Shown here one piece after another: positions 36,044 through 43,848 of a stretch of DNA of 64,000 nucleotides. The position numbers and the translations under genes are program-made. Under the pieces are notes generated by a model. It was not told where the DNA came from, did not search any database, and saw nothing but the letters and a program-made list of their open reading frames with translations. This stretch comes from Lagierella massiliensis (lineage in GTDB: Bacteria > Bacillota > Clostridia > Tissierellales > Peptoniphilaceae): NCBI GenBank assembly GCA_030532135.1, contig JAUNLT010000001.1, forward strand, positions 201,839 through 265,838, read 5' to 3'. The number at the start of each line of letters is the position of its first letter. The first letter of the stretch is position 1.

Positions 36044-37102
36044 ATGGCAATATATAACGAACTTCCAGTCTTAACTTTTAGATGGACAAAGGCAAATTCA
36101 GTCTCTTTAGAAGATATAGAAAGAAAAGATTATTCGTATAAACTGGATCCAATAAAGGAAGGAAAAGAATTTTTAAAGGATTCTATTAAAAAAGAACTTG
36201 ATCTTCCAAAGTCTTTTAAAGGAGCGAGTAGAGAATCCTTAGATGAAGTATTAACAAAAACTGATTTTAAAAAATTTTTAATAACAAAACCAAATGAAAC
36301 TGCTAATGTGTACTTGGATTTTTCCATGGATAAAAATAACAAAACTATTATTTCAGATATTACGGTATATGCAGGAGAAAATAGTACGGTAAATTTGACT
36401 TTAGATTTTAATGGAATTGAAGAAGACGGATATTCAAATATATTAACTAGGGTATTTGGAGAAAGAAACTCCACTATAAATATAACTAAAGTTCAAAGGC
36501 AAAAGTCTAAAAGACACATAGATCATAGGTATACTGAACTTGAAAATGGTAGCAAAATAAATTATCTAATTATAAATCTTGAAGGACAAGAGACACTTTA
36601 TCACTATGTATCAGAGCTTAAAGGCGAAGGGTCTCAAGCAGATATTAAATGTATTTATATTGGAGAAGGAGATTCTTTAACAGATTTATATAATGATATT
36701 AAGTTTATCGGTAAAAATACTGTTGGAGATTATCAAGTTAGGGGAGCATTAAAGGATATTGCGAAGAAATATTTTAGAGGAACTTTGGATTTTGTAAAAG
36801 GTTGTTCTGGATCAGAGGGAGACGAAGAAGAAAATGTAATTCTTTTAAATGACAAAGTCAAGTCTTTTGCAATACCTATACTACTAGCAGGTGAAGATGA
36901 TGTCTCAGGAAATCACGCAGCATCAGCAGGACAAGTTGATGAAAATATATTATTTTATATTATGAGTAGAGGTTTTTCTGAAATTGAAGCAAAAAAAATG
37001 ATTGTTGAAGGATCATTTTCAAGCATTATAGATATGATATCAAACGAAGATTTAAAAAAATTCATAGTAGGTTCTCTAGATGAAAAGTTGGAGATGATTT
37101 AA
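36044..37102 (+). CDS. sufD: SUF Fe-S assembly protein SufD
   Basis: 352-residue SufD, paralogue of SufB lacking the SufB N-terminal part. C-terminal block GEDDVSGNHAASAGQVDEN with the conserved His, followed by LFYIMSRGFSEIEAKKMIVE. Starts 9 bases after sufB with GGAGG; its stop overlaps sufS by one base. Confidence 0.94.
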   Translation: MAIYNELPVLTFRWTKANSVSLEDIERKDYSYKLDPIKEGKEFLKDSIKKELDLPKSFKGASRESLDEVLTKTDFKKFLITKPNETANVYLDFSMDKNNKTIISDITVYAGENSTVNLTLDFNGIEEDGYSNILTRVFGERNSTINITKVQRQKSKRHIDHRYTELENGSKINYLIINLEGQETLYHYVSELKGEGSQADIKCIYIGEGDSLTDLYNDIKFIGKNTVGDYQVRGALKDIAKKYFRGTLDFVKGCSGSEGDEEENVILLNDKVKSFAIPILLAGEDDVSGNHAASAGQVDENILFYIMSRGFSEIEAKKMIVEGSFSSIIDMISNEDLKKFIVGSLDEKLEMI

Positions 37103-38325
37103 TGAAAAACTTTAAAAAAGATTTCCCAATCTTAAATAGAAAAGTAAAGGAAAGGCCCATTGTCTATTTTGATAATGCGGCCACTTCTCAAAGGCCTATT
37201 CAAGTGTTAAAGGCTGTAGAGGAGTACTATTCCAACTTTAATGGCAACCCTCATAGGGCTGCCCATTTGTTATCTATGGAAGCAACTAGAGAGTATGAAG
37301 AGTCCAAAGAAACTGTAAGAAAATTTATTAATGCAGAGTCTAAGGAAAGTATAATTTACTGTAAAAATGGATCTGAAGCTTTAAACTTAGTAGCAAGATC
37401 TTATGGAGAAAAATTTCTTAAAAAAGGTGACAAAATAGTTATAACTATTGCAGAACACCATTCAAATATAGTGCCATGGCAGAGGGTTTGCCAAAAAACA
37501 GGTGCAATTCTTGAATATATCTATATAGATAAAGAAAGTGGAGAATACTTAGAAGAGGACTTTAAGAAAATAGACGAAAACACAAAAATTGTTGCTTTTA
37601 ACCACGTTTCTAATGTACTTGGAACAAAATCGCCGGTAAAAAAACTTATGGAACTTGCAAAGAAAGTAGGAGCGGTTACAGTTATTGATGGTGCTCAGGC
37701 AGTTCCACATATTCCAGTGGATGTTGTGGATTTGGATTGTGATTTTTATACCTTCTCTGGACATAAAATGCTATCCTCCATGGGGATAGGTGTATTATAT
37801 GCAAAAAGAGAATATCTTGAAAAGATGGAACCTTTTTTACTAGGCGGAGATATGATTGAATATGTAGAGGAACAAACCACTACATTTGCCCAAGGAGCTG
37901 CGAAGTTTGAAGCGGGAACTCAAAATGTAGAGGGAGCAGTTTCAATAAAAGCTGCAATCAATTACTTAAATGATGTGGGATATGACTATCTTCAAAGAAA
38001 AAATGAAGATTTTATGAAATATCTACTAGAAGAAATGATGAAAATCGATCATGTAAATATAATTGGAACAAAGGATTATAAAAAAAGGGAAGGGGTAATT
38101 GCCTTCACCATAGATGAAGTACATCCCCATGATGTAGCAACGATCTTAGACTCATATGGAATAGCTATAAGGTCAGGTCATCACTGTGCCCAACCACTGG
38201 GTAAATTTTTAGGAGTCCCCGCATCTAATAGAATAAGTCCATATTTTTACAATGATTTACAAGAGGCAAAATACTTTATAGAGAAACTTAAAACAGTTAG
38301 GGAGGTAATGGGATTTGGATCTTAA
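37102..38325 (+). CDS. sufS: Cysteine desulfurase SufS
   Basis: 407-residue group II (SufS/CsdA type) PLP enzyme that supplies sulfur for Fe-S clusters. N-terminal YFDNAATSQRP, PLP lysine in TFSGHKML, active-site cysteine in RSGHHCAQP (about residue 360), as in SufS enzymes that pass persulfide to SufU. ATG 37102 overlaps the sufD stop, and the C-terminus overlaps sufU by 11 bases. Confidence 0.96.
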   Translation: MKNFKKDFPILNRKVKERPIVYFDNAATSQRPIQVLKAVEEYYSNFNGNPHRAAHLLSMEATREYEESKETVRKFINAESKESIIYCKNGSEALNLVARSYGEKFLKKGDKIVITIAEHHSNIVPWQRVCQKTGAILEYIYIDKESGEYLEEDFKKIDENTKIVAFNHVSNVLGTKSPVKKLMELAKKVGAVTVIDGAQAVPHIPVDVVDLDCDFYTFSGHKMLSSMGIGVLYAKREYLEKMEPFLLGGDMIEYVEEQTTTFAQGAAKFEAGTQNVEGAVSIKAAINYLNDVGYDYLQRKNEDFMKYLLEEMMKIDHVNIIGTKDYKKREGVIAFTIDEVHPHDVATILDSYGIAIRSGHHCAQPLGKFLGVPASNRISPYFYNDLQEAKYFIEKLKTVREVMGFGS

Positions 38326-38755
38326 TGAACTTTATTCACAGGTGATATTGGAACATAGTCAAGATAAGAGCAACAAAAGAGAGCTAAGTCCTTATACGAT
38401 GGAAGAAAGGGGACATAACCCTAGTTGTGGTGATGATATAACCCTTAGAGTTGATATTGAAGACAATAAAATAAAAGATATTGCATACACAGGAATAGGT
38501 TGTGCAATTAGTCAAGCCTCTACTTCAATTATGTGCGATCAAATTAGAGGATTAAGCGTAGATGAAGCTTATGAGAAATTGGATCTTTTCCTAAAGATGA
38601 TTAGAGGAGAAGAGACAGATGACGATATGCTAGAAGAAAAGTTAGACGAAGGTTATGTGTTTAAAAATATATCTACCATGCCTGCAAGGGTAAAGTGTGC
38701 AGTACTAGCATGGCATACTTTAAAAAATGCAATTGATGAGAGTAAAGGGGTGTAG
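38315..38755 (+). CDS. sufU: SufU, zinc-dependent sulfurtransferase partner of SufS
   Basis: 146-residue IscU-like SufU. Three cysteines and an aspartate in NPSCGDDI, GIGCAISQAS and VKCAVLAW form the zinc site; the insertion between the second and third cysteine (about 60 residues) is the SufU mark. The start is TTG 38315, with GGAGG ending 9 bases upstream; no ATG fits before the conserved DLNELYSQVILEH. Last gene of the operon, whose stop lies inside the terminator stem. Confidence 0.94.
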   Translation: MDLNELYSQVILEHSQDKSNKRELSPYTMEERGHNPSCGDDITLRVDIEDNKIKDIAYTGIGCAISQASTSIMCDQIRGLSVDEAYEKLDLFLKMIRGEETDDDMLEEKLDEGYVFKNISTMPARVKCAVLAWHTLKNAIDESKGV

Positions 38756-38771
38756 AGATACCCCTTTTTAT
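38744..38771 (+). terminator. Rho-independent terminator of the suf operon
   Basis: AAAGGGGT (38744-38751) with ACCCCTTT (38760-38767) and a T tail. The sufU stop codon lies in the loop. Confidence 0.88.
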
Positions 38772-38842
38772 ATTTGTGTTCATTAATCAGAGAATGACAA
38801 CTTTTTAATTGATTTTCTAGCAGTAAATGTATAAAAATCTAA

Positions 38843-39112
38843 GACCAATTAGGATTTGGAGATATAGATAAAACAGGTTACATTGACCACTTATATGTTC
38901 ACTATAAATACCAGAAAAAAGGTATAGCAACTGCTATTTGCAATAAACTGGAACAAGCTGTCGAAGGGGAGATTACTACTCATTCTTCCATTACTACAAA
39001 ACCTTTTTTTGAAAAAATGGGCTATAATATTGTTAAAGAACAGAAGGTAGAACGACAAGGAGTTTTTTTTGTAAATTATATAATGATAAAAAACGCTAAA
39101 GTGCAAATGTGA
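38843..39112 (+). pseudogene. GNAT acetyltransferase remnant (C-terminal half)
   Basis: The frame reads DQLGFGDIDKTGYIDHLYVH, then the acetyl-CoA loop YQKKGIATAICNKL, and ends TKPFFEKMGYNIVKEQ...NYIMIK with a TGA at 39110, i.e. motifs A and B of a GNAT N-acetyltransferase. A stop (38840-38842) precedes it, there is no start codon before the acetyl-CoA loop, and the N-terminal third is missing. The 80 bases upstream do not restore it in any frame. Most likely a relic; its terminator is still present. Confidence 0.8.
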
Positions 39113-39118
39113 AAGATA

Positions 39119-39153
39119 TTAAAACGACCATTTTAAAACAATGGTCGTTTTAA
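39119..39153 (+). terminator. Strong terminator after the GNAT remnant
   Basis: AAAACGACCATT pairs with AATGGTCGTTTT, loop of about 7 bases, T-rich end. Symmetric, so it may work on both strands. Confidence 0.88.
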
Positions 39154-39301
39154 TATTCAAAAATATTAATTTGAAATTTTTTTTATTCTTATGAAAGGTT
39201 AGTGAGGAGTTCTAATTATTACAAAATTCTTAAGATTTATAATTAAGGTAGTTTTGAATTATACATAGTGATATGATAAAAAAGAGGGAGGTGAAAGGAA
39301 T

Positions 39302-40219
39302 ATGATGAAAAAGATAATAGTATCATTTCTTATACTTAGCTTTCTTATTCCGTTAGGACATAAAGCATATGCTGAAAGTTTAGAGTACAACGTAGATGTA
39401 AAAGATAGGGAAGTAATGGAATTTGCTAAAGAATTTATTGATAAAACTTATAAATCGTTAAAACCGATGGAATTTAAAGATTTATCTGAAAAATACTTAA
39501 AACAAGAAGAGAGTCTTTTTAACAAAGAGATGGAAATAAGGAATGCGGTAGATCATTCCACAGTAAGGGATTTTAAAGATAATGGTCTTGAAATTACCTT
39601 ATTTAAGCATGAGTTCAATAAAGTGGAAGTAAAAGAAAAAATAGGTAATCTTTACAGAGTTGAACTTTGTTTTGATGAAATATGGGAAGCTTCTGAATCA
39701 AAATATGATTCAAAAGACGAAGAAAGAACACCTCAAGGCATAAGTCGTAATGTTATAGTAACAGTAGAAAATGACAATAAAAGATTATTTATTACTGATT
39801 TGGTTGGTTTAAACGATGGAATATCTTTAAAATTAAATAAAGAAGCTTTAAATTTAAAGCCTTTAATAGAAACATCTACCAAGTCAAAAACAAAATTTAG
39901 CTCTAAGACTGAATACTATCTTAATGGATTAGAGCCTAAGGGAATTACACCTGTAAAATCAGAAGATGAGTCTGAGCGTGTACCTAAAGAAACTATATAC
40001 AATTCTGAAAGAGAGTTAAAAAAAGCTCAAATTCATAACCTTGAAAATATTAAAGAACAATTAACAGCTCCTCCAAAAATGAGACTAGAAGAAGATAATA
40101 GCACAAAAGATATAAGTTTAAGACTTAAGTCTTATCCCCTTAATCATTCAAAATCAGGATCATGGGCAAGAGCTTTTTATCTTGTTGCTTCGGATAATTT
40201 TCTAAAAGCTAAAATATAA
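39302..40219 (+). CDS. Secreted protein of unknown function
   Basis: 305 residues with a cleavable signal peptide (MMKKIIVSFLILSFLIPLGHKAYAES). The domain after it shares a block with the next gene: here FKDLSEKYLKQEESLFNKEM, there YKEVYDKYLVPENEMFNKEM, so the two are paralogues. The C-terminal half is polar and ends abruptly at SWARAFYLVASDNFLKAKI. GGAGGTG lies 8 bases before ATG 39302. I do not recognise the family. Could be an exported lipoprotein-like or substrate-binding protein of this lineage. Confidence 0.7.
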   Translation: MMKKIIVSFLILSFLIPLGHKAYAESLEYNVDVKDREVMEFAKEFIDKTYKSLKPMEFKDLSEKYLKQEESLFNKEMEIRNAVDHSTVRDFKDNGLEITLFKHEFNKVEVKEKIGNLYRVELCFDEIWEASESKYDSKDEERTPQGISRNVIVTVENDNKRLFITDLVGLNDGISLKLNKEALNLKPLIETSTKSKTKFSSKTEYYLNGLEPKGITPVKSEDESERVPKETIYNSERELKKAQIHNLENIKEQLTAPPKMRLEEDNSTKDISLRLKSYPLNHSKSGSWARAFYLVASDNFLKAKI

Positions 40220-40281
40220 GTTTTATATTTTAAGTGTGTAGGATTAGTTTTTCAAAAAAACTTCAAAAAGGGAAGGAAAAA

Positions 40282-40734
40282 ATGAAAAAATTTTTAAATA
40301 TTGTGTTATTAATAACTCTATCTCTACTTTTAGTAAATTGTACTAAATATAAAAAAGAATATTCAGAGGAGGAAATTAAAAACTTTTCTCATGATTTTGT
40401 TCTAAATTATATTTTAGGGGATGGGGATTATGATTACAAGGAAGTATATGACAAGTACTTGGTCCCTGAAAACGAAATGTTTAACAAAGAGATGTATATA
40501 AGACAGAAGTCTGCTGAGGTTTATACTAAAATGAATATGCGAAACAACACATCGGAGAGTGTGATTCTTGATGAGAGAGTAACTAAGGCTAATGATGAAT
40601 ATATTTATGACGCTTCTGTAAAAGTATATAAAGATAGTGATGATAGTTTTAAGATAAGACTTGTATTAAAAACAGGTAAAGAAAATATTAAGGTTATAAA
40701 CTACTATGGTCATGATTTATTAAGTGGTTTTTAG
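40282..40734 (+). CDS. Lipoprotein, paralogue of the preceding protein; truncated by frameshift
   Basis: 150 residues as read, beginning MKKFLNIVLLITLSLLLVNC, a signal peptide with lipobox LVNC. Residues about 30-100 align with the preceding secreted protein (NKEMYIRQ versus NKEMEIRN). The frame stops at TAG 40732 right after a run of five T, while the frame one base back continues for another 57 codons (next entry). One extra T would give a protein of about 208 residues. ATG 40282 follows GGAAGG. Function unknown. Confidence 0.7.
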   Translation: MKKFLNIVLLITLSLLLVNCTKYKKEYSEEEIKNFSHDFVLNYILGDGDYDYKEVYDKYLVPENEMFNKEMYIRQKSAEVYTKMNMRNNTSESVILDERVTKANDEYIYDASVKVYKDSDDSFKIRLVLKTGKENIKVINYYGHDLLSGF

Positions 40735-40904
40735 GTAAATCTACGTTTAGTAAAGGGTACAATAATGGGCCTGAATATTATGGAGAACCAACCTCGGCTA
40801 CGGGAGAAGATTTGAAAGAACTTCAGAGAGAAAATTTGCTCAATGAGCTTCAGGATGAGACAGTATATCAAGTGCGAAAATTTCCTGATTATTTAGAAAA
40901 ATAA
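40726..40904 (+). pseudogene. Out-of-frame 3' part of the lipoprotein gene
   Basis: In the -1 frame the sequence reads FLGKSTFSKGYNNGPEYYGE and then TGEDLKELQRENLLNELQDE..., ending FPDYLEK at TAA 40902. Composition is that of a real secreted protein and there is no start codon or ribosome-binding site of its own. Joined at the GGTTTTTAGG run it restores a longer lipoprotein. This could be a fixed mutation, a phase-variable T-run or a sequencing error. Confidence 0.65.
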
Positions 40905-40977
40905 AAAATTTCTAGAATTACAGGACAAATTTTCATTTGCTATTGCTATGTGATAACTGTTTTCATTTCAATTTATA

Positions 40978-40986
40978 TGCTATAAT
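40978..40986 (+). promoter_or_regulatory. Extended -10 promoter of the thioredoxin/CcdA genes
   Basis: TGCTATAAT is an extended -10 element; no good -35 is seen, as is common for this type. The start codon follows 27 bases later. Confidence 0.6.
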
Positions 40987-41013
40987 TAAATATAATAATT
41001 TTAGGAGGGGAAA

Positions 41014-41568
41014 ATGAAGAATAATAAAAAAATAAAAATTATTTTGCCTATAGTTATTGTATTAGTTCTTGTAGGAATGTACTTTATAAAGAATAATGGC
41101 ACTATAAATTATACAAATAAAGTGAAATCAGAAGATAGTATAGATAAATCTGAAGGTGAATTTGCTCTTCTAATAGAAAGTGGTTTACCCGATTTAGAAG
41201 GATACGCAAAAAAAGGACTTCCAGTAATTATAGACTATGGTTCAGACACTTGTGCACCTTGTAGGTTAATGGCGCCTGAATTTGAATCTTTTCATGATAA
41301 AATGGTTGAAAAAGCCTTTGTAAAATATGTTGATATAGATTTAAATAGGGAGGCGGCAAAGGAGGTACCAATACAGGTAATTCCAACTCAAGTTTTCTAT
41401 AATGCAGATGGAACACCTTTTGAGCCAAGTGAAGAAATTATGGAAAAATATAATTTTCAGGTGTACAATCACAATGTGACAAAAAAGCATCTTTTTACAA
41501 TTCATCAAGGATTTTTGAGTGAAGAGCAATTACTTGAAATATCAAAAGAAATGGGAGTACAAGAGTAA
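41014..41568 (+). CDS. Membrane-anchored thioredoxin-like protein
   Basis: 184 residues: N-terminal anchor IILPIVIVLVLVGMYFI, short linker, then a thioredoxin fold with redox pair in DTCAPCRLMAPE (CAPC in place of the usual CGPC) and cis-proline VIPTQVF. It faces the outside and is encoded directly before ccdA, so it probably receives electrons from CcdA to reduce exported proteins. AGGAGGGG precedes ATG 41014; stop and ccdA start overlap by one base. Confidence 0.9.
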   Translation: MKNNKKIKIILPIVIVLVLVGMYFIKNNGTINYTNKVKSEDSIDKSEGEFALLIESGLPDLEGYAKKGLPVIIDYGSDTCAPCRLMAPEFESFHDKMVEKAFVKYVDIDLNREAAKEVPIQVIPTQVFYNADGTPFEPSEEIMEKYNFQVYNHNVTKKHLFTIHQGFLSEEQLLEISKEMGVQE

Positions 41569-42260
41569 TGATAAATTCTTGGCTTAGCCAAATAGCATCT
41601 ATAATTGGAGAGAATGTGTGGATTGCACCTATATTGGCTTTAATTGCTGGAATTTTAACCTCTTTGACACCTTGTAGTTTATCCATGGTTCCATTAATTA
41701 TTTCTTATGTATCAGGTGTAGAAGAAAAAGATACAAAAAGGGCATTTAAATATTCGGTGCTATTTGCAGTGGGTATGGCTTTGACATTTGTATCAATGTC
41801 GGTGCTTGCAATATTTGCAGGAATGCTCATTGGATCAACTTCAAAAATTTGGTATGTAATATTAGGGATTTTAATGATTTTAATGGCTCTTCAAACATGG
41901 GGCATATACAATTTTATCCCATCAAAAAAACTCATGATGAAGGATAAAAAAAGAGGAGCTATTGGTGCATTTATAGCAGGGATAGTTGGGGGCTTTTTTT
42001 CATCTCCTTGTTCAACACCAGTGCTTGTTGCACTTTTAGGAATTCTGTCGGGAACGGGAAACCTTACCTGGGGAATATTTTTAATGCTAATGTATTCTTT
42101 AGGACATAGTTTTCTGATAATTGTGTCAGGAACTTCCGTATCCTATGTTAAAAAAATGAAAAATAGCAAAACCTATTCAAAGTTTGGAAAAATTCTCAAC
42201 AACGTGCTTGGACTTTTAGTTTTATTGATAGGTTTTTATATGTTTTGGAATGCATTTTAA
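41568..42260 (+). CDS. ccdA: CcdA-type thiol-disulfide electron carrier
   Basis: 230-residue DsbD/CcdA-family protein with six helices. The two reactive cysteines are in ILTSLTPCSLSMVPL (helix 1) and GGFFSSPCSTPVLVAL (helix 4), with the expected prolines. It carries reducing equivalents from cytoplasmic thioredoxin across the membrane to the anchored thioredoxin encoded upstream. In anaerobes such pairs serve exported or membrane redox proteins; cytochrome c genes are not seen nearby. Confidence 0.92.
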   Translation: MINSWLSQIASIIGENVWIAPILALIAGILTSLTPCSLSMVPLIISYVSGVEEKDTKRAFKYSVLFAVGMALTFVSMSVLAIFAGMLIGSTSKIWYVILGILMILMALQTWGIYNFIPSKKLMMKDKKRGAIGAFIAGIVGGFFSSPCSTPVLVALLGILSGTGNLTWGIFLMLMYSLGHSFLIIVSGTSVSYVKKMKNSKTYSKFGKILNNVLGLLVLLIGFYMFWNAF

Positions 42261-42290
42261 AAGGAGCAATTTTATTTGCTCCTTTTTAGT
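42258..42290. terminator. Bidirectional terminator between ccdA and hsp20
   Basis: AAAAGGAGCAA and TTGCTCCTTTTT flank an ATTTTA loop; A/T tracts on both sides serve both convergent genes. Confidence 0.9.
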
Positions 42291-42727
42291 TACTCTATAT
42301 CTACATAATCTTGATCTTTTTTAGGGTCGAGTTTGTTAATTGTTATGGAAAGTATCCCATCATCTAATTTTGCTTTTAAATTATCTCTTGTTATATTTTC
42401 AAAATAAAGTGTTCTAGACATTTGACTATATCTAATTTCTCTATGAATATAGTTCTTTTTTTCATTAGTTTCGCTATTTTCTTCCTTCTTTTCAGCTTTA
42501 ATATTTAGCTGTCCATCATTTAATGAGACTTTAATATCTTCTTTCTTAAAGCCTGGCAATTCAGCTTCTATTAAATAAGAATCTTTTGACTCTAAGACAT
42601 TTACTTTAAAATTTGTACTTGCACTTAAATTAATATTCTCGCTGAAAAAATCATCCATCATGCCATAGAGGTCTTTGAATTGTCCTTGTAATGGATTAGT
42701 TATTCTTGGTGAAATTTTCTTAAACAT
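42290..42727 (-). CDS. Small heat-shock protein Hsp20
   Basis: 145-residue small heat-shock chaperone. Alpha-crystallin domain with YLIEAELPGFKKEDIKVSL, DGQLNIKAEKKEE and the closing SILDGILSITI-type motif (LDDGILSITINK). It holds unfolded proteins soluble without ATP. Single gene with its own consensus promoter on the minus strand; GGAG lies 7 bases before ATG. No CIRCE element is seen, so HrcA control is not indicated. Confidence 0.94.
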   Translation of the reverse strand: MFKKISPRITNPLQGQFKDLYGMMDDFFSENINLSASTNFKVNVLESKDSYLIEAELPGFKKEDIKVSLNDGQLNIKAEKKEENSETNEKKNYIHREIRYSQMSRTLYFENITRDNLKAKLDDGILSITINKLDPKKDQDYVDIE

Positions 42728-42767
42728 GATATCAACTCCTTGAAATTTTCATTACTGTTATAAAAAT

Positions 42768-42796
42768 ATTATAAAGCAAAGGTCAAAGAAAGTCAA
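42768..42796 (-). promoter_or_regulatory. Consensus promoter of hsp20
   Basis: On the minus strand TTGACT (42796-42791), 17 bases, TATAAT (42773-42768). The -35 overlaps the end of the neighbouring ECF gene. A second TTGACC lies 10 bases inside the spacer. Confidence 0.8.
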
Positions 42797-43293
42797 ATAA
42801 AATACCTATCCAATGCTTTTTTGAGTGGAGGAACGATTAAAAAGTAGATAATACCGTTTCCTATTCCATGTAATAAGTCAAAGTAAAGTCCGTTTAAGTA
42901 ATAAAATATAAAATTAGTAGTTTTTGAAAAAGTAGTTGCAGTAAAAACAGATATAATAAAGCCATAAATAAATCCCGATATTATTGAAAAGGTCACTTGA
43001 AAAAAGATAGAATCTCTAAATTTTTTAGAGCTTGACAATAAACTTGCTAAAACGATGATAATAGCATAAGTTATTATTTGATAAATAGTCCAAGGACCTA
43101 GGCCAAGATATATATTAGATAAAAAAACAACCAATATATTTGTTATTATAGCTTCCTTTATTCCAAGATAAATTGCAACAAATAAGAGAATTGTAGTAAC
43201 CGGTTGAATATTTGGAAATTGTGACAAAAAGATTCTTCCAGCAATGGTAACCCCTGCAATTATACCTAGTAAAGTAATTTTTTTATTTTCCAT
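42793..43293 (-). CDS. ECF transporter S component, probably for a cobalamin-type substrate
   Basis: 166-residue membrane protein with six helices, starting MENKKITLLGIIAGVTIAGR, with the small size and N-terminal charge pattern of ECF-transporter substrate-binding (S) components; the energising EcfAAT genes would be elsewhere. It overlaps by 11 bases a lipoprotein gene with a DUF4430 (transcobalamin-like) domain, a pairing that points to cobalamin or a related corrinoid. Substrate is inference. Confidence 0.72.
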   Translation of the reverse strand: MENKKITLLGIIAGVTIAGRIFLSQFPNIQPVTTILLFVAIYLGIKEAIITNILVVFLSNIYLGLGPWTIYQIITYAIIIVLASLLSSSKKFRDSIFFQVTFSIISGFIYGFIISVFTATTFSKTTNFIFYYLNGLYFDLLHGIGNGIIYFLIVPPLKKALDRYFI

Positions 43294-43678
43294 CTTTTAA
43301 CACTTCTAGTTTAAAAGTAATTTCATCGTTTTCCTGTAAAATATAATTATTTGCACCAACTTCAGCCATTTTTCCATTTATATCATATAACCAGTACTTA
43401 TTTAAACTTAAGTCTTGGGATTTTGAATCAATTGATATGATAAATCCATTTTTTTCTTCCACATCAAAATTTCTCTTCATAACTTCTAATAGTTTCTCAC
43501 CTTTATTAAATTTCAGGTTACCTTTTTTAAAAACTTTACTATCTTCTACTATTTCTATATAAGCATTGGAATCGTAATTTGTATCTGTTTCTAAAGAGAT
43601 ATAATTTTTACTTTTACATGAATTAAGGGTAAAAGTAAATATTATTAGTATAATTAAAATAAAAATTTTATTTTTCAT
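43283..43678 (-). CDS. DUF4430-domain lipoprotein
   Basis: 131 residues: signal peptide with lipobox LNSC, then a DUF4430 (PF14478, transcobalamin-like C-terminal) domain seen in KYWLYDINGKMAEVGANNYI followed by NDEITFKLE. Such domains sit on surface proteins that hand cobalamin or similar ligands to transporters. First gene of a two-gene minus-strand operon with the ECF S component. GGAAGG precedes the start. Confidence 0.8.
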   Translation of the reverse strand: MKNKIFILIILIIFTFTLNSCKSKNYISLETDTNYDSNAYIEIVEDSKVFKKGNLKFNKGEKLLEVMKRNFDVEEKNGFIISIDSKSQDLSLNKYWLYDINGKMAEVGANNYILQENDEITFKLEVLKDGK

Positions 43679-43848
43679 TAAGGTCTTCCTTTCTATATCA
43701 AGTTAATTTTAATATTGCATTTTAGTTTTTTAAATTGATTATGAATTTGAATTTTATGCGTACTTCAATAATTTATTATATAATAAAAGAGTATAATTTA
43801 ATTTAAAATTATCTTAGATTATCTTAATTTAAAGAGGGGGAATATGAA

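Noticed and set aside
38891..39106. Minus-strand frame across the GNAT remnant
   Set aside because: The plus strand encodes recognisable acetyl-CoA binding motifs; the reverse frame gives no family signal.
42728..42792. CIRCE element before hsp20
   Set aside because: No TTAGCACTC-N9-GAGTGCTAA repeat; only a standard promoter is present.
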